Shown piece after piece: positions 8,752-15,680 of a stretch of 40,188 nucleotides of DNA. The notes below the pieces were generated by a model. It was not told where the DNA came from, did no database searches, and saw nothing but the letters and a program-made list of their open reading frames with translations. The number at the start of each line of letters is the position of its first letter. Position 1 is the stretch's first letter. The stretch covers positions 1-40,188 of the forward strand of contig CABRGB010000011.1 in the NCBI GenBank assembly GCA_902470345.1. The letters are read 5' to 3'. The translations under genes were made by a program, and so were the position numbers. This stretch comes from an uncultured Collinsella sp. GTDB lineage: Bacteria > Actinomycetota > Coriobacteriia > Coriobacteriales > Coriobacteriaceae.

Positions 8752-9086
8752 GCTTCCTCCTGCTTTTTGATCTGCGCTTCCATGCGCTCGAGTTTGCCGG
8801 TCATGGTGTCGGTAAATCCGGGTCGAATATCGGCTTTGAGCACGACTTCGGTGCGGATGCCCTTGCTCGCCAACACAAAGGTTGCGTCGCGCACGACCTG
8901 CATGACCTCGTCCCAGTCGCCCTCGATCTCGGTGAACATCGAGGTGGTGCGGTTGGGAAGGCCGCTCTCGCGAATGACACGCACGACCTCGGCGACCTCG
9001 GCGGACAGTTCATCGCCGGTGCCGCACGGGGCGATGGCCACGGCGACGAGCGTGTTCATGCCGGCATTGGTTACGGGCTCGGACAT
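8748..9086 (-). CDS. MTH1187-family thiamine-binding protein
   Basis: A 112-residue ferredoxin-like-fold protein of the MTH1187/YkoF-related thiamine-binding family (formerly DUF77). Recognisable features are the short beta-start LVAVAIAPCGTG, the VRVIRESGLPNRTTSMFTEIEG stretch (residues 37-58, ligand-pocket region) and DIRPGFTDTMTGKLE near the C-terminus. It lies between thiM and thiE with coupled ends (4 nt from thiM, overlapping thiE), supporting a role in binding thiamine or a precursor. The family has no known catalytic activity. An internal ATG ten codons in (MNTLVAVAIAP) is a possible shorter start; the longer one at 9086 is kept. Confidence 0.85.
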   Translation of the reverse strand: MSEPVTNAGMNTLVAVAIAPCGTGDELSAEVAEVVRVIRESGLPNRTTSMFTEIEGDWDEVMQVVRDATFVLASKGIRTEVVLKADIRPGFTDTMTGKLERMEAQIKKQEEA

Positions 9087-9089
9087 GGC

Positions 9090-9929
9090 CTATGCCTCCT
9101 CGAGCTCGAGTCGGTTATCGGCGATGTCCTGGGCGGTCGCGCGGTAGAGCTCGTCGATAAAGGCGACCTTAAAGCTTGCCGGGGCATCGGTGACAGCGGC
9201 GGCACGCGTGCCGGCAACGTTGTAGACGGCGGTGCCGCAGACGGCTGCCGTAAACGGGTCGGCAGCGCAGGCGTACACGGCCAGCACGCCGCCCTGCGAG
9301 CAACCGCAGCCGGTGATCTTGGACATGAGCGGGCTGCCGCCGTGGGACTTGGCCACCGTCGTGCCGTCGGTGATCAGGTCGACTTCGCCCGAGACCACTA
9401 CGGCGCCGCCGGTGTAGCGAGCGAGCGCCACGGCAGCATCGCGGGCGGCGTCGACCGTGTCGGTGGTATCGACACCGCGCACGCGGCTCAGATCAGCCGC
9501 CTCGCCCTCAAGACCCCACAGGCCGGCGAGCGCGATGATCTCGGAGGCGTTGCCGCGTACGATGGCGGGCTTGTACTGCTTGAGCTCGTTTACCAGCTGG
9601 GTGCGCAGGCTGCCGATGCCCAGGCCCACCGGATCGAGCACCCAGGGCTTGCCGGCGTCGTGTGCCGCCTTGGCCGCGCGGGGAATCGTCTGCTCGTAGA
9701 TGGGGAAGAGCGTGCCCATGTTGAGATAGATGGCGCCGCCGCCGGCAACGAGCGCCTCGCCCTCGTCGGGCAGATAGACCATGGCGGCCGAACCGCCCAC
9801 GGCGAGCTGCGCGTTGGCGACAAAGTCGATCGTCACCGTGTTGGTGATGGAGCCGGCCATCGGATTGGTGGCGCGAATCTCCTCCACGGCCTTGACCATA
9901 TGTTGCTTAAGCTGTTCCGAATCAATCAC
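9090..9929 (-). CDS. thiM: Hydroxyethylthiazole kinase
   Basis: A 279-residue ribokinase-superfamily kinase that phosphorylates 4-methyl-5-(2-hydroxyethyl)thiazole, a salvage step supplying ThiE. Signatures: SITNTVTIDFVAN near the N-terminus, WVLDPVGLG in the middle, NASEIIALAG, and the anion-hole/catalytic KITGCGCSQGG loop. The start is a GTG at 9929, eight nt after AAGGAGG. A longer frame exists to 10043, but that extension runs through the TPP riboswitch terminator and P4/P5 region and cannot be protein. First gene of the operon thiM - thiamine-binding protein - thiE. thiC, thiD, thiG and thiL are not in this window. Confidence 0.93.
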   Translation of the reverse strand: MIDSEQLKQHMVKAVEEIRATNPMAGSITNTVTIDFVANAQLAVGGSAAMVYLPDEGEALVAGGGAIYLNMGTLFPIYEQTIPRAAKAAHDAGKPWVLDPVGLGIGSLRTQLVNELKQYKPAIVRGNASEIIALAGLWGLEGEAADLSRVRGVDTTDTVDAARDAAVALARYTGGAVVVSGEVDLITDGTTVAKSHGGSPLMSKITGCGCSQGGVLAVYACAADPFTAAVCGTAVYNVAGTRAAAVTDAPASFKVAFIDELYRATAQDIADNRLELEEA

Positions 9930-9951
9930 TGCACATGCCTCCTTGGCATAG

Positions 9952-9981
9952 AAAAGGGGCGCTGTGCATAGACAGCGCCCC
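9952..9981 (-). terminator. Expression-platform terminator of the TPP riboswitch
   Basis: A 10-bp GC-rich stem (arms 9956-9965 and 9972-9981, GGGGCGCTGT, 6-nt loop) followed on the minus strand by TTTT (9955-9952). It lies between the TPP aptamer and the thiM ribosome site, the classic position for ligand-dependent premature termination. Confidence 0.88.
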
Positions 9982-9996
9982 TGTAAAGGCGGCATG

Positions 9997-10084
9997 CTCC
10001 CTACGCCAGCATTAACTGACAGGTTCAAAGGATTGGGCCCCATGCCCTCTCAGCCTTGTGGTTTGCACCGCCGGCACTCCCGCA
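9997..10084 (-). promoter_or_regulatory. TPP riboswitch (THI element)
   Basis: Read on the minus strand, the region contains the conserved aptamer landmarks in order: a GGGAGTGC-like P1 start, GGCTGAGAGGGC (pyrimidine-sensing CUGAGA motif), CTTTGAACCTG, TTAATGCTGGCGTAGGGA (P4/P5 and closing P1). It precedes thiM and is followed by the terminator at 9952-9981, so thiamine diphosphate should switch the operon off. Boundaries approximate to a few bases. Confidence 0.95.
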
Positions 10085-10112
10085 TCGAATCTGTTGTTCC
10101 CTATACTAACGC

Positions 10113-10147
10113 ACCTGCCAAAAAGGGACAGGTTTATTTTGGCAGGT
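10113..10147. repeat. 11-bp inverted repeat between the thi operon and the HAD gene
   Basis: ACCTGCCAAAA (10113-10123) and TTTTGGCAGGT (10137-10147) form a perfect 11-bp inverted repeat around a 13-nt spacer containing GGGACAGG. It is 38 bp upstream of the HAD gene and upstream of the divergent riboswitch. It may be an operator, a terminator-like hairpin, or a dispersed repeat. The same 11-mer arm recurs at 37311-37321. Confidence 0.5.
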
Positions 10148-10184
10148 CGTTACAATAGGTAGGACCGATACGAATGGGGACCTC

Positions 10185-11093
10185 ATGATCAAACTTGTGC
10201 TGACCGATATGGACGATACGCTGATTCCGGCCGGGCATGACGGCGCCAGCGACTACGCCATCGAGGGCATTCATGCCATGCAGGCGGCGGGTCTGCACTT
10301 TGGCCCGGTTTCGGGTCGCCAGCCGTCCGCGATGGGCTGGATGTTCAAAAATCGTTCCGAGTGTTTTTCGACTGGCGCGTTCTGTAACGGCCAGGTGATG
10401 TTTGTCGGCGGCGAAGTAGTCGCATCGCACGCAATCGACAACGATGCTCTGATGCGTTTGGCCGACTATCTGGAGCAAGAGACCGACGATACATTTCTAA
10501 AAGTCTATGGCCTGGGCGATGACTTTTGGGGCAACGATGCCTACTGCGTGACGAGCAATCCCGAGCGCGTTCGTCGCGCCATGGAGTCGGGCGGCAACGC
10601 GTGGCTCAAAGGCGAAGAGGCCCCGTGCCGCCCCGTCGTCGATGACGCGCCGGTGTTCAAGGCGAATATTTGGAGTGCCCGTTCGCGTGAGGAGCTCGCG
10701 GAGCTACGCGAGCGCGTTGCCGCTGAGGTGCCGGAACTCTCGCTTGTGTTTCCCAACAACCGTGTGCGCCTGTTTGACATCCTTCCGGCCGGTTGGGACA
10801 AGGGCTGCGCTGCGCTGGAGCTGGCGCGCGCTTTGGGCCTGACGCCCGACGAGGTGGCCGTATTTGGCGATTCCGATAACGACTTGCCCATGATCAGTGC
10901 CGTCCCCAACTCCGTTGCAGTCGCCAATGCCAACGAGGCCGTCACGGCTGCCGCGCGCTGGCATATCGGCGCTGCGGCAGACGATGCGGTCGCCGGGGCT
11001 CTGCACCAGATTGCCGCCTGCGCCGCGACGGGGGAGATGCCGCCGTTTATGCGCCAGATGGACGCGGCGGGTCTTGGCATCATGAACGTCTAG
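10185..11093 (+). CDS. Cof-type HAD-IIB family hydrolase (phosphatase)
   Basis: A 302-residue haloacid-dehalogenase-like phosphatase of the Cof/YidA type. Motif I is TDMDDT with nucleophile Asp8 and acid/base Asp10. The motif II region has PVSGRQP; a C2B-type cap occupies the middle; motif IV is VFGDSDNDLPM, followed by SVAVANANEAV, typical of sugar-phosphate or FMN phosphatases. Substrates cannot be read from sequence. GGGGA lies just before the ATG at 10185. The LysR gene begins 10 bp after its stop, so the two are probably co-transcribed. Confidence 0.9.
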   Translation: MIKLVLTDMDDTLIPAGHDGASDYAIEGIHAMQAAGLHFGPVSGRQPSAMGWMFKNRSECFSTGAFCNGQVMFVGGEVVASHAIDNDALMRLADYLEQETDDTFLKVYGLGDDFWGNDAYCVTSNPERVRRAMESGGNAWLKGEEAPCRPVVDDAPVFKANIWSARSREELAELRERVAAEVPELSLVFPNNRVRLFDILPAGWDKGCAALELARALGLTPDEVAVFGDSDNDLPMISAVPNSVAVANANEAVTAAARWHIGAAADDAVAGALHQIAACAATGEMPPFMRQMDAAGLGIMNV

Positions 11094-11103
11094 GGAGAAG
11101 GCT

Positions 11104-12000
11104 ATGAAGCTCCAGCAGCTCAGGTATGTCGTCAAAGTTGCCGAATGCGGCAGCATCACCGAGGCCTCGCGCCGGCTCTTTGTGTCGCAGCCTTCGATTA
11201 CTGCGTCGATTCGCGATCTCGAAAACGAGATGGGTGTGCACATCTTTGAGCGCACCAACAAGGGCGTCGTTGTGTCCGAGGAAGGCGAGACCTTCTTGGG
11301 CTACGCGCGCCAGGTACTCGACCAGGCCGACCTGCTCGAGGGCAAGTACAAGGGCGCGTCCGAGCAGGTGCCGCACTTTAGTGTGAGTTGCCAGCATTAT
11401 TCCTTTGCCGTTAATGCGTTTGTCGACGTGATCCGCGAGTTCGATGCCGCGCGTTACGACTTCACCCTGCGCGAGGAGCAGACTCACGAGATTATCGAGG
11501 ATGTCGCGCATATGAAAAGCGAACTGGGCATCCTGTACTTATCCGAGCATAACCGCGAGGTTATCGAGCGCATGCTGGCGGCCAACGAGCTCGTGTTCGA
11601 AGGACTCTTCTGCGCCGCGCCGCATGTCTTCGTGTGCGCCGACCATCCGCTGGCGGGTCGCTCGAGTGTGACGCTCGAGGACTTGGAAGACTACCCGTTC
11701 CTGTCCTATGAGCAGGGCAGCTATAACTCGTTTTACTATTCCGAGGAGCTGACCTCGACCTTTGAGCGTCGCAAGAATATCCGCGTGCGCGATCGTGCGA
11801 CGCTGTTCAACCTGGCTATGGGCCTTAACGGTTACACGGTGTGTTCGGGCGTGATCAGCCATGAACTTAACGGCCCCGGTATTATCTCGATTCCGCTCGA
11901 TGTGGACGAGTATATGGAGATCGGCATTATCACGCGCAAAAATACGACGCTCACGCGCTATGGACAGGCCTATATCGACGCGATTCGTCAGCATATCTAG
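11104..12000 (+). CDS. LysR-type transcriptional regulator
   Basis: A 298-residue LTTR. The N-terminal winged helix-turn-helix is complete (MKLQQLRYVVKVAECG, ITEASRRLFVSQPSITASIRDLE, then the wing ERTNKGVVVSEEGETFLGYA), followed by the usual effector-binding domain from about residue 90. Its closest-looking relatives are the CysB/CynR/MetR-like group. It follows the HAD gene by 10 bp and precedes the MetE-like gene. A MET-box-like palindrome lies between (12048-12068), so regulation of that gene by this protein, with a sulfur or methionine metabolite as effector, is a reasonable inference. Confidence 0.92.
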   Translation: MKLQQLRYVVKVAECGSITEASRRLFVSQPSITASIRDLENEMGVHIFERTNKGVVVSEEGETFLGYARQVLDQADLLEGKYKGASEQVPHFSVSCQHYSFAVNAFVDVIREFDAARYDFTLREEQTHEIIEDVAHMKSELGILYLSEHNREVIERMLAANELVFEGLFCAAPHVFVCADHPLAGRSSVTLEDLEDYPFLSYEQGSYNSFYYSEELTSTFERRKNIRVRDRATLFNLAMGLNGYTVCSGVISHELNGPGIISIPLDVDEYMEIGIITRKNTTLTRYGQAYIDAIRQHI

Positions 12001-12047
12001 ACTGCTGCGTTCTGCATGGGTCAAATCTCTTTACGGCAGTCCAAACT

Positions 12048-12068
12048 GATATAGGAATCATCTATATC
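12048..12068. promoter_or_regulatory. MET-box-like LysR operator
   Basis: GATATAG (12048-12054) and CTATATC (12062-12068) flank a 7-nt spacer, giving TATAG-N7-CTATA and containing the LysR-type T-N11-A pattern. The streptococcal MET-box bound by the LysR regulators MtaR/MetR has the same TATAG-N7-CTATA frame. It sits 88 bp upstream of the MetE-like start and 47 bp after the LysR gene, in an AT-rich promoter region. Confidence 0.6.
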
Positions 12069-12155
12069 AAACTGTTATAAACATATATTTTACGATGGCC
12101 ATATAAGCGCTCATACTCTGTCCCAGCAAAGCAACCAATGCAAAGGGAGATATCT

Positions 12156-13289
12156 ATGAGCACTTCGATTCAACCGAACGCGCCGTTTCGCGCCGATATC
12201 GTCGGCAGTTTTCTTCGTCCGGAGGCCGTGAAGGACGCCCGTGCCGCCTACGCCGCGGGTACGCTCGATGACGACGGCCTTAAGGCCGTCGAGGACGATG
12301 CCATTCGCGATTTGGTGGCTAAGCAAAAGGCCGCCGGCCTACAGGTCATCACCGATGGCGAGTTCCGCCGCAGCTACTGGCACCTCGATTTTATGTGGGG
12401 CCTCAATGGCATTGAGCGCCGTACCTCGCGTACGGGTTATATGTTCCATGATGAGGAGACGACGGCCGACACCGCCGTGGTAACCGGTCCCATTAGCGGC
12501 GAGAACCATCCGTTCGTCGAGCACTTCAAGTTCGTCAAGGCGCTTGAGGGGGAGGGCCAGGTCGCACGGCAAACCATTCCGGCACCGATCCAGACGTTCT
12601 CCGAGGTCACGCTCGATCGCTGCGATGGCCAGCAGGAGAGCCTGCGCGCCGTCTATAAGACCGATGAGGAACTTGCCGACGCCATTGCGGCCGCTTATCG
12701 CACGGTGATTGCCGACCTGTACGCTGCAGGCTGCCGTAACATCCAGTTTGATGACTGCACCTGGGGTATCTACTGCGATACCGATTTTGTCGCCAAAACC
12801 GGCATGAGCCCGGTCGACCTGCAAAAGGTAAGCGAGCTGGGCGTGGCGCTCAACAACGCCGCCATCGAGGGCAAGCCCGACGACCTGGTCATTAACACGC
12901 ACGTGTGCCGTGGTAACTACCACTCTACCTATGCCTTCGAGGGCGGCTATGACCCCATCGCGCCGTACCTGTTCGCAAACGAGGGTGTCGACGCATTTTA
13001 CCTGGAGTTCGATACGCCGCGTGCCGGTGGCTTTGAGCCGCTCAAGTACGTTGCCCCTGGCAAGAAGGTCGTGTTGGGCCTGGTGACCACCAAGGCCGCT
13101 GAGCTTGAGGACGAGGATGCCATCGTCGAGCGTATTCACGAGGCCGCAAAGTATGTTCCGCTCGAGAACCTGTATCTGTCGCCCCAGTGCGGCTTTGCCA
13201 GCTGCGAGATTGGCAACAAGCTGACCGAGGACGAGCAATGGGCAAAGATCGCGCTGGTCAAGCGTATTGCCGAGCGCGTTTGGAAATAG
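12156..13289 (+). CDS. MetE C-terminal-like methyltransferase (YxjG/YxjH family)
   Basis: A 377-residue protein matching the C-terminal catalytic half of cobalamin-independent methionine synthase, the stand-alone YxjG/YxjH type. These transfer a methyl group to homocysteine or a related thiol, using a zinc site. Visible signatures: FRADIVGSFLRP at the N-terminus, TDGEFRRSYWHLDF, IQFDDCTWG, NTHVCRGNYHS (His and Cys zinc ligands) and SPQCGFASCE (second Cys ligand). There is no N-terminal folate-binding half, so the methyl donor may not be polyglutamyl methyl-tetrahydrofolate. The ATG at 12156 follows AAAGGGAG; the ATG at 12138 lacks a site. A MET-box-like operator precedes it. Confidence 0.88.
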   Translation: MSTSIQPNAPFRADIVGSFLRPEAVKDARAAYAAGTLDDDGLKAVEDDAIRDLVAKQKAAGLQVITDGEFRRSYWHLDFMWGLNGIERRTSRTGYMFHDEETTADTAVVTGPISGENHPFVEHFKFVKALEGEGQVARQTIPAPIQTFSEVTLDRCDGQQESLRAVYKTDEELADAIAAAYRTVIADLYAAGCRNIQFDDCTWGIYCDTDFVAKTGMSPVDLQKVSELGVALNNAAIEGKPDDLVINTHVCRGNYHSTYAFEGGYDPIAPYLFANEGVDAFYLEFDTPRAGGFEPLKYVAPGKKVVLGLVTTKAAELEDEDAIVERIHEAAKYVPLENLYLSPQCGFASCEIGNKLTEDEQWAKIALVKRIAERVWK

Positions 13290-13411
13290 CGCTAGTGTTT
13301 GCAGGTGGCGGCGCGTGCGAGGCATAGTGTATCGCGTACAATGGTTCGGATCGTATCGTTCGGGCAGGTTATCCGATATGCCTGATCGCCCTTCCATTCG
13401 AAAGGACATCC

Positions 13412-14746
13412 ATGTCCCAGTCCTCGACGCCCGCCGTCAGCGATGCCATCTACGACGCATCGTCGCTCGGCCGCCCGCGCATGTTCCTGCTCGGCCTACA
13501 GCACCTGTTTGCCATGTTTGGCGCCACCGTGCTGGTGCCCGTGCTCACCGGCCTCTCGGTATCGGCAACGCTTTTGTTTGCCGGCTTGGGCACGCTGCTG
13601 TTCCACTTCCTGTCGCGCGGTAAGGTGCCGGCATTTTTGGGCTCATCGTTTGCCTTTATTGCCGGTTATGCCGCAATCGCGCCCAACGGCGAGACCGAGC
13701 TTTTGCCCTACGCCTGCCTGGGCGTAGCTTGTGCCGGTCTGCTCTATCCGGTGCTGGCGGCGCTCTTCCGCGCGTTTGGCGCCAAGCGTGTCATGCGTTT
13801 CTTTCCGCCGGTGGTGACTGGCCCCATCGTCATTTCCATCGGCTTGATCCTGGCAAGCTCCGCTATTGCTAACTGCCAGACCAACTGGCTTGTGGCTGTC
13901 ATTGGCGTTGCCGTTATCGTCATCTGCAACATCTGGGGCCGTGGCATGGTCAAGATCGTGCCGATTTTGCTGGGCGTTGTGGTGAGCTATGCCGTTGCGG
14001 CTGCGCTCGGCGAGGTTGATTTCTCGGGCGTTGCCGCCGCTCCGTGGGTCGGTCTGCCCATCGTGTGGGACAACACCGTGTTTGCACTCTTTGGGCCGCA
14101 GTTCGATAGCGGTCTTGCCACGACGGCCATCATCACCATCATGCCGCTGGCCTTCGCGACCATGATCGAGCATATCGGCGATATCTCTGCTATCGGTTCG
14201 ACTTGCGAGCGCAACTACATTGCCGATCCCGGTCTGCATCGCACGCTGCTCGGCGACGGCCTTGCCACGATTCTGGCTTCGCTCTTTGGCGCTCCGGCCA
14301 ACACTACGTATGGTGAGAACACCGGCGTGCTCGCCCTGACGCGCGTGTTCGACCCGCGCGTAATTCGAATTGCCGCGTGTTGCGCCATCGTGCTTTCGTT
14401 CTGCCCCAAGTTCGCGGCTGTCATTGCGGCCATGCCGGCGTGTGTGATCGGCGGTGTGTCGCTCGTGCTCTACGGCATGATCAGCGCTGTGGGCGTCCGC
14501 AACCTCATCGAGAACCAGGTCGATTTCCAGAACAACCGCAACGTGCTGGTTGCCGCGCTGGTGCTCGTGCTTTCGCTCGGCATCGCGTACAGCACCGCCG
14601 GCGCCATCGTGTTGGAGCTGGGCGGCGTGACCATTTCGCTGTCCGGCATTGCCGTGGGCTCACTGGTGGGCATTGTGCTCAACGCCATCCTGCCGGGTAG
14701 CGACTTTGAGTTTGATGTCTCCGAGCTTGAGGAGGCTGCTGAGTAG
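13412..14746 (+). CDS. uraA: NCS2-family uracil permease
   Basis: A 444-residue polytopic membrane protein of the nucleobase:cation symporter-2 family, UraA-like. Family motifs: LGLQHLFAMFGATVLVP at the first membrane segment, FLGSSFAFI in the substrate-binding beta-strand of TM3, MIEHIGDISAIG (glutamate-histidine motif of TM8), and APANTTYGENTGVLALT (TM10 region). About 12-14 hydrophobic segments are visible, and the acidic C-terminus is cytosolic. It imports uracil with protons. AAAGGA precedes the ATG at 13412. Monocistronic: it ends in a strong terminator at 14772-14810. Confidence 0.92.
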   Translation: MSQSSTPAVSDAIYDASSLGRPRMFLLGLQHLFAMFGATVLVPVLTGLSVSATLLFAGLGTLLFHFLSRGKVPAFLGSSFAFIAGYAAIAPNGETELLPYACLGVACAGLLYPVLAALFRAFGAKRVMRFFPPVVTGPIVISIGLILASSAIANCQTNWLVAVIGVAVIVICNIWGRGMVKIVPILLGVVVSYAVAAALGEVDFSGVAAAPWVGLPIVWDNTVFALFGPQFDSGLATTAIITIMPLAFATMIEHIGDISAIGSTCERNYIADPGLHRTLLGDGLATILASLFGAPANTTYGENTGVLALTRVFDPRVIRIAACCAIVLSFCPKFAAVIAAMPACVIGGVSLVLYGMISAVGVRNLIENQVDFQNNRNVLVAALVLVLSLGIAYSTAGAIVLELGGVTISLSGIAVGSLVGIVLNAILPGSDFEFDVSELEEAAE

Positions 14747-14771
14747 CAGCTGCGTTCAGCTAAAACAAGAT

Positions 14772-14810
14772 ATGGTGCCCATGCGTATATGCGTGTGGGC
14801 ACCATTTTTA
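14772..14810 (+). terminator. Intrinsic terminator of uraA
   Basis: Ten-bp stem ATGGTGCCCA / TGGGCACCAT (14772-14781, 14796-14805) followed by TTTTTA. It overlaps the stop of the convergent esterase gene (14808) and may also slow transcription from that side. Confidence 0.85.
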
Positions 14811-15473
14811 ATGTGTCAGTATCCAGTGGATGCCGCGGGCCATGCGTAAGTCGGTTTGGGCAAAGTGATTGCCGGGGTTGAGCTCCAGCGTTGTTGGAAT
14901 GCCGCGCTCGACGAGCAACGCTTCCATCGCGCGTGTGTCGTCGAGTACATGCCGCATCATGCGGTTGGGCGTCTTGGTTTCCTTTTTGCCGAGTGACAGG
15001 TAGACGGCTTGCGGGCTGCCGGCAAAAGGGGCCGTGCTGGCACGGTCGACAAAGTCGGGAAACCATAGCGACCCCGATGCGCTCGCGGCGCGGTCAAAGG
15101 CGTCGGTTTGCCAGAGGGACCAGAGTGCGAAGAGGCCCGCGAGCGAGTAACCGGCAATGCCGCGCCAGGTGGGCGGCTGAGGAAGCGACGACTCGACCTG
15201 GGGGATTATCTGATTCAGCAGCTCATCAAGAAAATCGGCAGCTTGGCCGCCGAAAGGCTCGGCATCGCGTACGGTCCCGTCGCATGCCCAGGGGCTCAGC
15301 TCGCGATTCCAATCGAGCCCGCCAATGGTGACGAGGGCGAATGGCGGACAGTCGAGCTCTCGGCAACACTTATAAACCTCGCTGCCGTCGCCCACGACCA
15401 CAGGAAGGTAGATGACAGGCGCGCCTTCCGTATGATTCGAATAAACGGTTATCTGCTTTTGATGCGCTTCCAT
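14808..15473 (-). CDS. Alpha/beta-hydrolase esterase (IroE/YbbA-like)
   Basis: A 221-residue alpha/beta-hydrolase related to IroE/enterochelin-esterase-like proteins. The nucleophile elbow is GYSLAG, roughly residue 127 onwards. The oxyanion region is PPFALVTIGGLDWNRELSPW, and the C-terminal LNPGNHFAQ supplies the catalytic histidine. No signal peptide, so it is cytosolic. The substrate is unknown: an ester of a siderophore-like or peptide compound would fit the family. It lies 207 bp downstream of the second adhesin gene on the same strand, with GAGAGAAG upstream of the ATG, and its stop overlaps the uraA terminator. Confidence 0.82.
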   Translation of the reverse strand: MEAHQKQITVYSNHTEGAPVIYLPVVVGDGSEVYKCCRELDCPPFALVTIGGLDWNRELSPWACDGTVRDAEPFGGQAADFLDELLNQIIPQVESSLPQPPTWRGIAGYSLAGLFALWSLWQTDAFDRAASASGSLWFPDFVDRASTAPFAGSPQAVYLSLGKKETKTPNRMMRHVLDDTRAMEALLVERGIPTTLELNPGNHFAQTDLRMARGIHWILTH

Positions 15474-15680
15474 GACGGGCTTCTCTCAGTGTTGTGATAT
15501 CGGCAGCCCCAATTGTCGCACGCCAGCGTATGCCGGTTGGGCTAGACCAAAGACAATCTCGTGCATCCCCTGCGGACGCATATGGAAAACGCCACCGCCG
15601 GAGGGGAGCTCGGCGGTGACGTTGTTAAACGGTGCTGGGGCTCGGGGCCTTCGCGGGAGCTGCCATGTGCGCAGAGGCGT
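15474..15680 (-). other. Structured intergenic region upstream of the esterase
   Basis: A GC-rich 207-bp gap between the adhesin stop and the esterase start. It contains an imperfect hairpin (CCCCTGCGG near 15568 with CCGGAGGGG near 15598) and a further fold around 15512-15545 (AGCCCAA with TTGGGGCT). On the minus strand, a frame continuous with the adhesin gene beyond its TAG stays open for about 60 codons, to a TGA just before the esterase. It has no start site and is not called as a gene. Confidence 0.4.

Noticed and set aside
9930..10043. N-terminal extension of thiM
   Set aside because: The DNA is TPP riboswitch and terminator, and a good ribosome site precedes the GTG at 9929.
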